This document shows positions 16,324 to 23,466 of a stretch of 40,312 nt of DNA, in pieces. Below the pieces are notes generated by a model. It did not search any database, had not been told where the DNA came from, and saw nothing but the letters and a program-made list of their open reading frames with translations. The stretch lies in contig JAANXG010000076.1 in the NCBI GenBank assembly GCA_018263405.1, forward strand, positions 1-40,312, read 5' to 3'. Within the stretch, counting starts at the first letter, position 1. Each line of letters starts with the position of its first letter. The translations under genes were made by a program, and so were the position numbers. This DNA is from Gammaproteobacteria bacterium. GTDB lineage: Bacteria > Pseudomonadota > Gammaproteobacteria > Arenicellales > JAANXG01.

Positions 16324-18669
16324 ATGGCGGACGCCGAACGCAGCCGGTTCATAGCGTGTGTGGAATCGGCGATTTTCGATCGCCGGGGGCTGGTGATCGG
16401 CGTTTTTGCGACCGTCACCATAGCCATGGTGTGGTTCGCGGCCCAGCTACGCATCGACGCCGGCTTTACCAAGTATTTACCGAAGGACCACCCGTACATG
16501 GAAACTTTTTTACAATACAGGGACGAATTCGGCGGGGCGAACCGTGTATTGATCGCCGTCAGGACGAAGGAAGGCGATATTTTTACTCCCGAGTTTTTCA
16601 ACACGCTGAAAGAAGCCACGGACGAAGTGTTTTTTCTGCCGGGCGTCAACCGCGGCAGCGTCAAATCGCTGTTCACGCCCAACGTGCGCTTCACCGAGGT
16701 GGTGGTCGGTGGAATATCCGGGGGCAACGTGGTACCCGCGGACTTCGAGCCCACGGAACAAGGACTGCAGGAGGTCAGGCAAAATATCCTGAAGGCGGGC
16801 ATCGTGGGCCGCCTGGTGGCCAACGATTTCAGCGGGGCGATGATCGGTGCCGAGTTGCTGGAGTTCGATCCCAACACCGGCGAGCCGCTGGACTACGTGG
16901 AGGTGGCCCACCGGCTGGAGAAAAAAATCCGCGACCGGTTCTCCACCCATAACGGCAAGGAATACGACATTCATATCATCGGTTTCGCCAAGATGGTCGG
17001 CGATATCACCGATGGAGCCGGGCGCGTCGTGCTCTTCTTTTTCATCGCCTTTGTCATCACCGCGATACTGATAATCGCCTACACCAGTTCCTGGCGGGTC
17101 ATGGGATTGATACTGGGTTGTTCTCTTCTTGCCGTCGTGTGGCAATTGGGGCTGCTGCCGATCCTGGGCTTCGGGTTGGACCCGATGTCCATTTTGGTTC
17201 CGTTCCTGGTGTTTGCCATTGCCGTCAGCCATGCCATGCAGATGGTGAGTGCGGCCCGTGCCGAGATTTTTCTCGGCTCGGATTTCAATCAGGCCGCCCG
17301 CAAGGCGTTCAGGCGCGTGTTGCTTCCCGGTACCGTGGCGCTGGCCAGCGACACCATCGGTTTCATCGCGAGTATGCTTACCTTCAACGCCCTCGCCGGG
17401 CTAATGGCCATCACCGCCAGCCTGGGGGTGGCCGTGGTTATTCTGACCAATCTCGTCCTGCTGCCGGTCTTGTTGACTTATTTGACGTTCGCGCGGGAAT
17501 ACCGGGTGCGGCTGGAACAACGGGCGCGGGCGTTCGGCAGATTTTGGGAGATTCTTTCCAGAACGGCCACCAAACGCGGGTCCGTGCTGGTATTGGCCTG
17601 CGGGACCGGCCTGCTGGCGGTGGGTTTGTGGCGCGGAGCGGACGTTGCGATCGGTGACCTCCACCCCGGCGTACCCGAGCTGAGGCCGGATTCGCGGTAC
17701 AACCAGGACACTATTGCCATCACGGAGAACTTCTCTATTGGGGTCGATGTGATGTCGGTGTTCGCGGAAACAATCCCCCAGGGATGCATCGACTATCAGG
17801 CGATGAGGGCCATCGACGATTTCGGCTGGTGGATGAGCAACGTCGAGGGCGTGCAGTCCACTCTGTCGTTGCCCAAAGTCGCCAAGGGTGTTAATGCGGG
17901 GTGGAACGAGGGCAGTCTCAAGTGGCATGTATTACCTAGAAACCAGGCGGCCCTGGTGCAGGCGACCAGCCCCGTCGATACCAGTTCCGGCCTTCTCAAC
18001 GGCGACTGCAGTGTAATGCCTGTCATGCTGTTCACCACCGATCACAAGGCCTCGACCATTGACCGCATCGTGCGGAAGGTCAAGGATTACGAGGGGCAAT
18101 ATGGCTCCGAATCGGCGCATTTTCGACTCGCCGGAAGTATCGTGGGCGTCTGGGCGGCGACCAACGAAGCCGTTGAGGCGGCGCAGTTTCCCATTTTGTT
18201 TTATGTATTCTCTGCAATTATCATTCTGTCCCTGGTGTCGTTTCGCAGCGTCGCCGGTACCTTGTGCATCGTGTTGCCCTTGGGGTTGGTTTCATTGCTG
18301 GCTTATGCCCTGATGAATACGCTGGAAATCGGGTTGAAGGTGAATACTTTGCCCGTGGTCGCCTTGGGCGTGGGGATCGGGGTGGATTACGGCATCTATA
18401 TATTCAGCCGTTTCCAGAGCCTCCTAAAAGAGGGCTATTCCATCGCCGAGGGCTATTGCACCACTTTGGCGATAACCGGATTCGGAGTGATTTTTACCGG
18501 CTGTACCCTTGCCATTGGGGTAGCGACCTGGATCTTCTCGCCGCTCCAGTTTCAGGCCGACATGGGAATTTTGCTTACATTTATGTTTATTATGAATATG
18601 TTAGGTGCTATTTTACTGCTGCCCGCGTTGGCAGTCTGGCTGCTGGTAGACTCCCAGCATCAGTCCTGA
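16324..18669 (+). CDS. RND/MMPL family transporter
   Basis: About 781 aa inner-membrane transporter of the RND superfamily, MMPL/SSD-like branch (Patched/MmpL relatives). One N-terminal helix (about 22-40) is followed by a large periplasmic domain, then a block of five helices (about 235-400). A second half has the same plan: a helix near 425, a periplasmic domain, and a block ending in LLLPALAVWLLV. The canonical GVGIGVDYGIYIFSR motif in the second half carries the aspartate expected for proton coupling. ATG 16324 follows the YCF48 stop by one base; an upstream in-frame start at 16267 would overlap that gene. Substrates of this branch are often lipids or hydrophobic compounds; together with DUF1302/DUF1329 it probably moves such material across the envelope. 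Confidence 0.9.
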   Translation: MADAERSRFIACVESAIFDRRGLVIGVFATVTIAMVWFAAQLRIDAGFTKYLPKDHPYMETFLQYRDEFGGANRVLIAVRTKEGDIFTPEFFNTLKEATDEVFFLPGVNRGSVKSLFTPNVRFTEVVVGGISGGNVVPADFEPTEQGLQEVRQNILKAGIVGRLVANDFSGAMIGAELLEFDPNTGEPLDYVEVAHRLEKKIRDRFSTHNGKEYDIHIIGFAKMVGDITDGAGRVVLFFFIAFVITAILIIAYTSSWRVMGLILGCSLLAVVWQLGLLPILGFGLDPMSILVPFLVFAIAVSHAMQMVSAARAEIFLGSDFNQAARKAFRRVLLPGTVALASDTIGFIASMLTFNALAGLMAITASLGVAVVILTNLVLLPVLLTYLTFAREYRVRLEQRARAFGRFWEILSRTATKRGSVLVLACGTGLLAVGLWRGADVAIGDLHPGVPELRPDSRYNQDTIAITENFSIGVDVMSVFAETIPQGCIDYQAMRAIDDFGWWMSNVEGVQSTLSLPKVAKGVNAGWNEGSLKWHVLPRNQAALVQATSPVDTSSGLLNGDCSVMPVMLFTTDHKASTIDRIVRKVKDYEGQYGSESAHFRLAGSIVGVWAATNEAVEAAQFPILFYVFSAIIILSLVSFRSVAGTLCIVLPLGLVSLLAYALMNTLEIGLKVNTLPVVALGVGIGVDYGIYIFSRFQSLLKEGYSIAEGYCTTLAITGFGVIFTGCTLAIGVATWIFSPLQFQADMGILLTFMFIMNMLGAILLLPALAVWLLVDSQHQS

Positions 18670-18706
18670 ATCCATATCATATACTGTATCGTTTGGCGAA
18701 AATCCG

Positions 18707-19342
18707 ATGAGTAATAATGTGACTAATAAAATAGCCAAATTCACCCGCGAGAATCGCGATACCAAACTCACGTTTTTTCAGGGGTTTTTAAGGCGCCCCC
18801 AAACCGTGGGTTCGGTGATCCCCAGTTCGAAGTTTCTTGTGCGCCGGATTTTGAAGCTTGCGGACATCAGGGAAAATGACACCGTGGTGGAGCTGGGTCC
18901 GGGCACGGGTGGTACGACGCATGCGTTGTTGAACAAATTGGGTCCGACCGGGAGACTTCTCGGTATCGAAGTAGAGTGGAAATTCGTCGAACTGCTGCAA
19001 CAGATCGACGACGCCCGTTTGATCCCGCATCACGGCAGTGCGGAGGACATATCGAATATTCTAAAAGACCATGGACTGGGCAAGCCGGATGTCGTGATAT
19101 CGGGTATCCCGTTTTCAACGATGCCGGCTGAAGCCGGCCAGAAAATCGTGCGTGCAATTTTCAGCGTTCTGCCGCCCGGCAAGAGTTTCGTTGCCTACCA
19201 ACTCCGGGATCGTGTTGCCGAATTAGCTGCACCCGTTTTCGGAAAACCCGAAGTATCTCTTGAGTTGATCAATATTCCGCCCATGCGGGTTTATAAATGG
19301 TCCGTTAAAGACAAACCGGATTTGGTGCGCGAAACGGCCTGA
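18707..19342 (+). CDS. PmtA-like SAM-dependent methyltransferase
   Basis: A 211-aa class I methyltransferase 37 nt after the transporter gene, probably the last gene of the operon. SAM motif I is VVELGPGTGGTTHALL; a DVVISGIPFSTMP segment takes the place of motif IV. The N-terminal FFQGFLRRPQTVGSVIPSSKFL stretch is characteristic of bacterial phosphatidylethanolamine N-methyltransferases of the PmtA (Rhodobacter) type, which also resemble KsgA-like rRNA dimethylases. A phospholipid substrate is therefore the leading hypothesis and suits the envelope context; no residue seen here proves it. The gene is followed by a ~100-base convergent spacer with no clear terminator. Confidence 0.78.
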   Translation: MSNNVTNKIAKFTRENRDTKLTFFQGFLRRPQTVGSVIPSSKFLVRRILKLADIRENDTVVELGPGTGGTTHALLNKLGPTGRLLGIEVEWKFVELLQQIDDARLIPHHGSAEDISNILKDHGLGKPDVVISGIPFSTMPAEAGQKIVRAIFSVLPPGKSFVAYQLRDRVAELAAPVFGKPEVSLELINIPPMRVYKWSVKDKPDLVRETA

Positions 19343-19445
19343 CCGAATTTTACCGTAGCTGATCATGTCGGTGTGTCACCGTCACCGTCTGTTTTCTTCG
19401 CGGCATCCACAGCAGAAAAAGTCTAACGCCTCGATCCTGCAATAG

Positions 19446-20081
19446 TCAGTATTTAGCCGCCACCTTTAAGACGTGGCGATCCCCCGAGAGTTCGCGGAAG
19501 TGATCCGCATGTTCAAGCAGAATATGCGCGGTAGATTCCCTGAAATTAGTGACTTCGACCTTGCAGCCACGGCTTTTCAAATACCAGATCAGCGGCAGGT
19601 AGTCCTTGTCCCCGGCGAGCAGAACAATGGCGTCTACTTTCTCCGCCAGGGTGATAGCGTCGATGATTAGATACGGGTCTACGGATTTTTCCGGCTGTCT
19701 GACCTCGCCGCCCAATTCTTCCGTCCACATCTTTTCAAATTTGTAGTTGATCGGACGCGACTGTTTTTTGTAGTAAATCATGCGTACGATGCGGCGGTAA
19801 TTCGCCACGTCTGAAACTATTGATCGCCATTCGGGATAGTACATGTACTTCACTTCCGAGTTGTATGTGGTGAACATATTTTCAACGGTGATTTCCAGGG
19901 TCTCGCTGTCGATAAGTACGGCGATCCGTTGATCGCTGCGTATGCGTTTTCGAGCGAGTTCATGCTCGTTCCCTTGCGGTTGATTATCTGAGTCTATGGC
20001 GGTGTTGACCGACCGAGAGCGGCTTTCTCCGGGTAGGATGGAGTTGCCGTTAGCGCTGTTGTGATGATTATTTTCGTACAT
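19446..20081 (-). CDS. NYN-domain (LabA/DUF88-like) putative ribonuclease
   Basis: About 211 aa. A polar Asn/Ser-rich N-terminus (about 1-50) precedes a PIN-like NYN domain. Conserved acidic positions are visible: AVLIDSETLEI, VDPYLIIDAITLAEKVDAI and LLAGDKDYLPLIWYL, then CKVEV. NYN proteins are metal-dependent nucleases or RNA-processing factors; the target here is unknown. The ATG at 20081 is preferred because it gives a normal N-terminus; the frame continues upstream to 20294 but then crosses the promoter region and the start of the divergent SDR gene. Convergent with the methyltransferase gene and divergent from the SDR gene. Confidence 0.8.
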   Translation of the reverse strand: MYENNHHNSANGNSILPGESRSRSVNTAIDSDNQPQGNEHELARKRIRSDQRIAVLIDSETLEITVENMFTTYNSEVKYMYYPEWRSIVSDVANYRRIVRMIYYKKQSRPINYKFEKMWTEELGGEVRQPEKSVDPYLIIDAITLAEKVDAIVLLAGDKDYLPLIWYLKSRGCKVEVTNFRESTAHILLEHADHFRELSGDRHVLKVAAKY

Positions 20082-20229
20082 GTTGGGTTGTGCCTTGTTT
20101 GTTTCTATATCGCTTTTATCGTTAATTCTGTCGAACTGCGGCCAAAAATAACCGACTTTTCTTTCGACATGTACAAGTGTCCCTTTTATATTATAGGGAC
20201 GAAACTGAAGAAGGAAGTATTCTGTATTT
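20082..20229. other. Divergent promoter spacer, NYN / SDR
   Basis: AT-rich 148-base spacer holding the start signals for both divergent genes. The SDR-side promoter and the overlapping palindrome are listed separately. Confidence 0.5.
20164..20200 (+). promoter_or_regulatory. Predicted promoter with overlapping palindrome for the SDR gene
   Basis: TCGACA (20164-20169), 17 bases, TATATT (20187-20192) make a good sigma70 match. GTCCCT (20179-20184) and AGGGAC (20195-20200) form an inverted repeat centred on the -10, so a repressor binding there would block initiation. The start would lie ~30 nt before the SDR ATG. Sequence prediction only. Confidence 0.45.
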
Positions 20230-21048
20230 ATGCGAAATTCGATCGATTTTTCCAACAAAGTCGTGTTCGTGGCCGGAGGTACCAGCGGTATCAACCTGGG
20301 TGTGGCGGAGGGGTTTGCCCGTGCCGGCGCCAGATTGGCGGTGCTCAGTCGCAGTCAGGATAAAGTGGATGCCGCGGTTGAGAAACTGTCGGCATACGGC
20401 GAGTCCGCCATGGGAGTCGCGGCCGACGTGCGTGACTACGAGGCCGTGGAAGATGCGTTCCGGAAGGCCCGGACCGAGGCAGGACCGGTGGATGTGCTTG
20501 TTTCCGGAGCAGCCGGAAATTTTCCGGCCAGGGCGCTTGATATGTCTTCCAATGGTTTTCGGGCCGTCGTCGATATTGACCTCGTGGGCACTTACCACGT
20601 GATGCGTGCGGGCTATGATGTGCTGCGTAAACCTGGGGCCTGCGTCATTAACATATCGGCGCCACAGGCCTTTGTACCGGCTCCCCTTCAGTCGCATGTC
20701 TGCGCCGCCAAAGCGGGCGTGGATATGTTGACCCGCGTCCTGGCGTTGGAATGGGGCGGGGCGGGAGTGCAGGTCAATTCAATCGTCCCGGGCCCGATCA
20801 GGGATACGGAAGGCATGGCCCGCCTTGCGCCCACCGAATCCATGCAGCAGGCCGTGGCGAACAGCGTGCCACTGAAACGCATGGGTGAAAAGGAGGATGT
20901 GGCGAGTTTTGCGCTCGCGTTGGCATCGCCTTTAGGGGCGTATGTCAGCGGCGCGGTGATCCCGGTGGACGGCGGGTGGTCGCTGACGGGATTTGGCGAG
21001 ATGATGAGCCAGTTGGCGGATATGATTCAGCAATCCAAAACCGGCTGA
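20230..21048 (+). CDS. SDR oxidoreductase, 2,4-dienoyl-CoA reductase-like
   Basis: A 272-aa short-chain dehydrogenase/reductase. The cofactor motif is VAGGTSGINLGVAEGFARAG, with VLVSGAAGNF in place of the usual NNAG. The usual catalytic YxxxK is SHVCAAKAG: lysine is kept, tyrosine is replaced by His. This pattern, together with ALEWGGAGVQVNSIVPGPIRDTEGM and PLKRMG, resembles peroxisomal-type 2,4-dienoyl-CoA reductases (DECR2/SPS19), which also lack that tyrosine. Such enzymes reduce dienoyl-CoA with NADPH during breakdown of unsaturated fatty acids, fitting the fatty-acid genes in the window. Substrate remains an inference. Ribosome site AAGGAAG at 20213-20219. It is followed after 12 nt by rimB on the same strand. 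Confidence 0.82.
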   Translation: MRNSIDFSNKVVFVAGGTSGINLGVAEGFARAGARLAVLSRSQDKVDAAVEKLSAYGESAMGVAADVRDYEAVEDAFRKARTEAGPVDVLVSGAAGNFPARALDMSSNGFRAVVDIDLVGTYHVMRAGYDVLRKPGACVINISAPQAFVPAPLQSHVCAAKAGVDMLTRVLALEWGGAGVQVNSIVPGPIRDTEGMARLAPTESMQQAVANSVPLKRMGEKEDVASFALALASPLGAYVSGAVIPVDGGWSLTGFGEMMSQLADMIQQSKTG

Positions 21049-21060
21049 TGTGGACCACTT

Positions 21061-21507
21061 ATGAGTACGGTGCAAAAGTTGAAAATTCTGGGATGGCGGG
21101 AGTGGGTGTCGTTACCCGATTTGGATGTTCATCGGATTAAGTGCAAAGTCGACACGGGGGCGAGGTCATCCGCGCTGCATACATATTTTATCGAGCGTTT
21201 TCATGATAAGGGTGCACCGCGGGTGCGGTTCGGTGTACATCCAAAGCAATCTAGTTCAGAATTTAAAATCATATGTGAAGCGGATGTCCTTGATGAGTGG
21301 GACGTAACCGACTCCGGCGGCCATAGGGAACGGCGTATAGCGATCTCGACAACGCTCGAAGTAGGCCCCGATGCGTGGCCCATCGAAATTACTTTGGCCG
21401 ATCGCGATTCCATGAAATTTCGAATGCTGCTTGGTCGCTCCGCGATCGGTGGCGGATACCTGGTAAACCCCGCTATTTCATTCAACCTGGGAAAAATTAG
21501 GGATTAA
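21061..21507 (+). CDS. rimB: RimB-like ATP-dependent zinc protease family protein
   Basis: A 148-aa retropepsin-like protein of the family annotated as RimK/LysX-associated ATP-dependent zinc protease (DUF785). The aspartyl-protease-like motif KVDTGARSSALH is near residue 30; MLLGRSAIGGGYLVNP is the typical C-terminal motif. It lies directly before rimK (4-nt gap), the arrangement seen in Pseudomonas rimABK, where RimB is reported to trim glutamate tails that RimK adds to ribosomal protein S6. Likely cytoplasmic and co-expressed with rimK. Confidence 0.85.
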   Translation: MSTVQKLKILGWREWVSLPDLDVHRIKCKVDTGARSSALHTYFIERFHDKGAPRVRFGVHPKQSSSEFKIICEADVLDEWDVTDSGGHRERRIAISTTLEVGPDAWPIEITLADRDSMKFRMLLGRSAIGGGYLVNPAISFNLGKIRD

Positions 21508-21511
21508 CCCG

Positions 21512-22420
21512 ATGCGGATAGCTTTGCTCAGCCAGTTCGGAACCCGTCTACATTCGAACAAACGGCTTTTGCAAGCCGCTAAGGAACGTGGCCACGAAAT
21601 CGAAGTGATCCCGACGCTGAAGTGTTATATGGATATCGCTTCCCATCAGCCAAGTGTGCATTTGGCCGGCAAGGAGTTGGAATTTTTTGACGCCGTCATT
21701 CCCCGAATAGGCGTGTCGGTGACGTTCTACGGGTGTGCGGTGCTGCGTCAGTTCGAGATGATGGGCACCTACCCGTTGAACGAGTCGGTCGCCATTACGC
21801 GCTCCCGCGACAAACTTCGTTCTTTGCAGATCTTGTCCCGCGCGGGTATTGGTCTTCCACTGACCGGATTTGCCGCCTTGACGCAGAACACCCAGGACTT
21901 GATTCAGATTGTCGGGGGCGCGCCGCTGGTGGTCAAACTACTGGAAGGCACGCAGGGTCAGGGCATTGTGCTGGCGGAAACCCGCAAGGCGGCGGAGACC
22001 ATTATCGACGCATTCCGGCAGCTTCGCGCCGAATTCCTGGTGCAGGAGTTCATCAAAGAAGCCGGCGGTTCGGACATCCGGGCGTTTGTGATTGGTGGCA
22101 AGGTTGTTGCCGCCATGATGCGCAGCGCCAAGGAAGGAGAATTTCGTTCCAACCTGCACCGGGGCGGCACGGCGAAGGTTATACGCTTGACACCTGAAGA
22201 ACGCTCTACGGCCACGCGTGCCGCCAAGAAGATGGGTCTTAACGTCGCCGGGGTGGACATTCTGCGCTCCAACCACGGCCCGGTTGTGATGGAGGTCAAT
22301 TCTTCTCCCGGACTGGAAGGCATCGAGAAGGCGACTAACAAGGACGTGGCCTCATTGATCATAGAGTTCATGGAGAAAAACGCCAAGTGGAACCGTACCA
22401 AAACACGCGGCAAGGGTTGA
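21512..22420 (+). CDS. rimK: Ribosomal protein S6 L-glutamate ligase RimK
   Basis: A 302-aa ATP-grasp ligase, the usual RimK length (E. coli 300 aa). It adds glutamate residues to the C-terminus of ribosomal protein S6, altering ribosome behaviour. Seen are the N-terminal PreATP-grasp segment (ALLSQFGTRLHSNKRLLQAA), NESVAITRSRDKLRSLQIL, VVKLLEGTQGQGIVLAE, VQEFIKEAGGSDIRAFVIGG, the HRGGTA loop, and the metal-binding VMEVNSSPGLEGIE. AGGGA about 9 nt before ATG 21512. Its stop overlaps the start of the next gene (TGATG), so translation is coupled. In Pseudomonas, RimK activity has been linked to cyclic di-GMP; the window also holds a c-di-GMP enzyme, though distant. Confidence 0.94.
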   Translation: MRIALLSQFGTRLHSNKRLLQAAKERGHEIEVIPTLKCYMDIASHQPSVHLAGKELEFFDAVIPRIGVSVTFYGCAVLRQFEMMGTYPLNESVAITRSRDKLRSLQILSRAGIGLPLTGFAALTQNTQDLIQIVGGAPLVVKLLEGTQGQGIVLAETRKAAETIIDAFRQLRAEFLVQEFIKEAGGSDIRAFVIGGKVVAAMMRSAKEGEFRSNLHRGGTAKVIRLTPEERSTATRAAKKMGLNVAGVDILRSNHGPVVMEVNSSPGLEGIEKATNKDVASLIIEFMEKNAKWNRTKTRGKG

Positions 22421-23466
22421 TGGCCAAACGGAAACGGGGCAGTGGGCGTTTCGGTGTATCGGACCTGACGATCAACGGGACTAGCATTGGTCCTGGAACC
22501 CGCACGACCCTGGAATTACCGATTCCCCATTTATATACCCACACCGAGATGGGGATGGTCGTACATGTCATTCGGGGCGACCGGAAAGGACCGCACCTGT
22601 TTGTCAGTGCGGCGATGCACGGAGACGAGATTCTCGGGATCGAAATTGTACGGCGCCTGGTGCGCCACAGGTCGATGTCAAGAATTCGCGGTACATTGCT
22701 GGCGGTTCCGATTGTCAATCCTTACGGTGTCCTCGCCCAATCCCGGTATCTCCCCGACCGGCGCGATCTCAATCGATCGTTTCCGGGCAATAACACGGGT
22801 TCGCTGGCGGCACGCTTGGCGCATTTGCTGATGACTGAAATCGTCTCCAATGCCACCCATGGTATCGACTTGCATACCGGAGCCCAGCACCGATTCAATC
22901 TGCCACAGATACGCACCGATCTAAGCGATCCCGAGAACCTGAGACTGGCGCGGGCATTCGATGTCCCCGTGTTAATCGATTCGAACATTCGCGACGGTTC
23001 ATTACGCGCTGAAGTCAGCGAACAGGGGCTGCCGATGCTGTTGTATGAAGCAGGGGAAGCGCTGCGTTACGACGAACTGTCCGTTCGTATCGGTGTTCGT
23101 GGTGTAATCGGGGTGATGCGTGAACTTGGCATGCTTCCGGCCGCGCGGCGCGCCAAAAAGACACGAGAGCCTTACAGATCGAAAAGCAGTCGTTGGATAC
23201 GTGCCCCCAAAGGGGGTGTTCTGCTGGGAGTCAAAGCATTGGGTGTGGATGTGGCCGAAGGAGACACGCTGGCCACGGTCGCGGACCCGTACGGTGAAAG
23301 CGAGGAGGAGATCATTGCACAGTTTTCAGGCATCGTGATCGGACGTACTCATCTTCCGCTCGTCCACGAAGGCGACGCGGTGTTGCATGTTGCAAAATTT
23401 TCCGACGTAGAAGAAGTCGCCGAGTATGTCGATACTTTTCAGTCCGAGTATCTCGAACGGGAATAA
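22420..23466 (+). CDS. Succinylglutamate desuccinylase/aspartoacylase family protein
   Basis: About 348 aa, zinc carboxypeptidase-like (AstE/ASPA family). The ATG at 22420 shares its A with the rimK stop; a GTG at 22387 is an unlikely longer start. Zinc ligands are visible in SAAMHGDEILGIE (HxxE) and in GIDLHTG. PDRRDLNRSFPG is the family's substrate-binding arginine motif. The C-terminal ~80 residues form a lipoyl/biotin-like beta domain (GVLLGVKALGVDVAEGD). Genes of this family often follow rimK; a role in removing or recycling glutamate-type groups is plausible, but a small-molecule acyl-amino-acid substrate is just as possible. Its TAA (23464-23466) abuts the stop codon of the convergent GDH gene. 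Confidence 0.85.
   Translation: MAKRKRGSGRFGVSDLTINGTSIGPGTRTTLELPIPHLYTHTEMGMVVHVIRGDRKGPHLFVSAAMHGDEILGIEIVRRLVRHRSMSRIRGTLLAVPIVNPYGVLAQSRYLPDRRDLNRSFPGNNTGSLAARLAHLLMTEIVSNATHGIDLHTGAQHRFNLPQIRTDLSDPENLRLARAFDVPVLIDSNIRDGSLRAEVSEQGLPMLLYEAGEALRYDELSVRIGVRGVIGVMRELGMLPAARRAKKTREPYRSKSSRWIRAPKGGVLLGVKALGVDVAEGDTLATVADPYGESEEEIIAQFSGIVIGRTHLPLVHEGDAVLHVAKFSDVEEVAEYVDTFQSEYLERE

Noticed and set aside
13830..16877. A 1015-codon open frame on the minus strand
   Set aside because: It is antisense to three well-supported plus-strand genes, crosses their spacers and the MITE relic, and its protein has no recognisable domain. It is open only because of the codon bias on the other strand.
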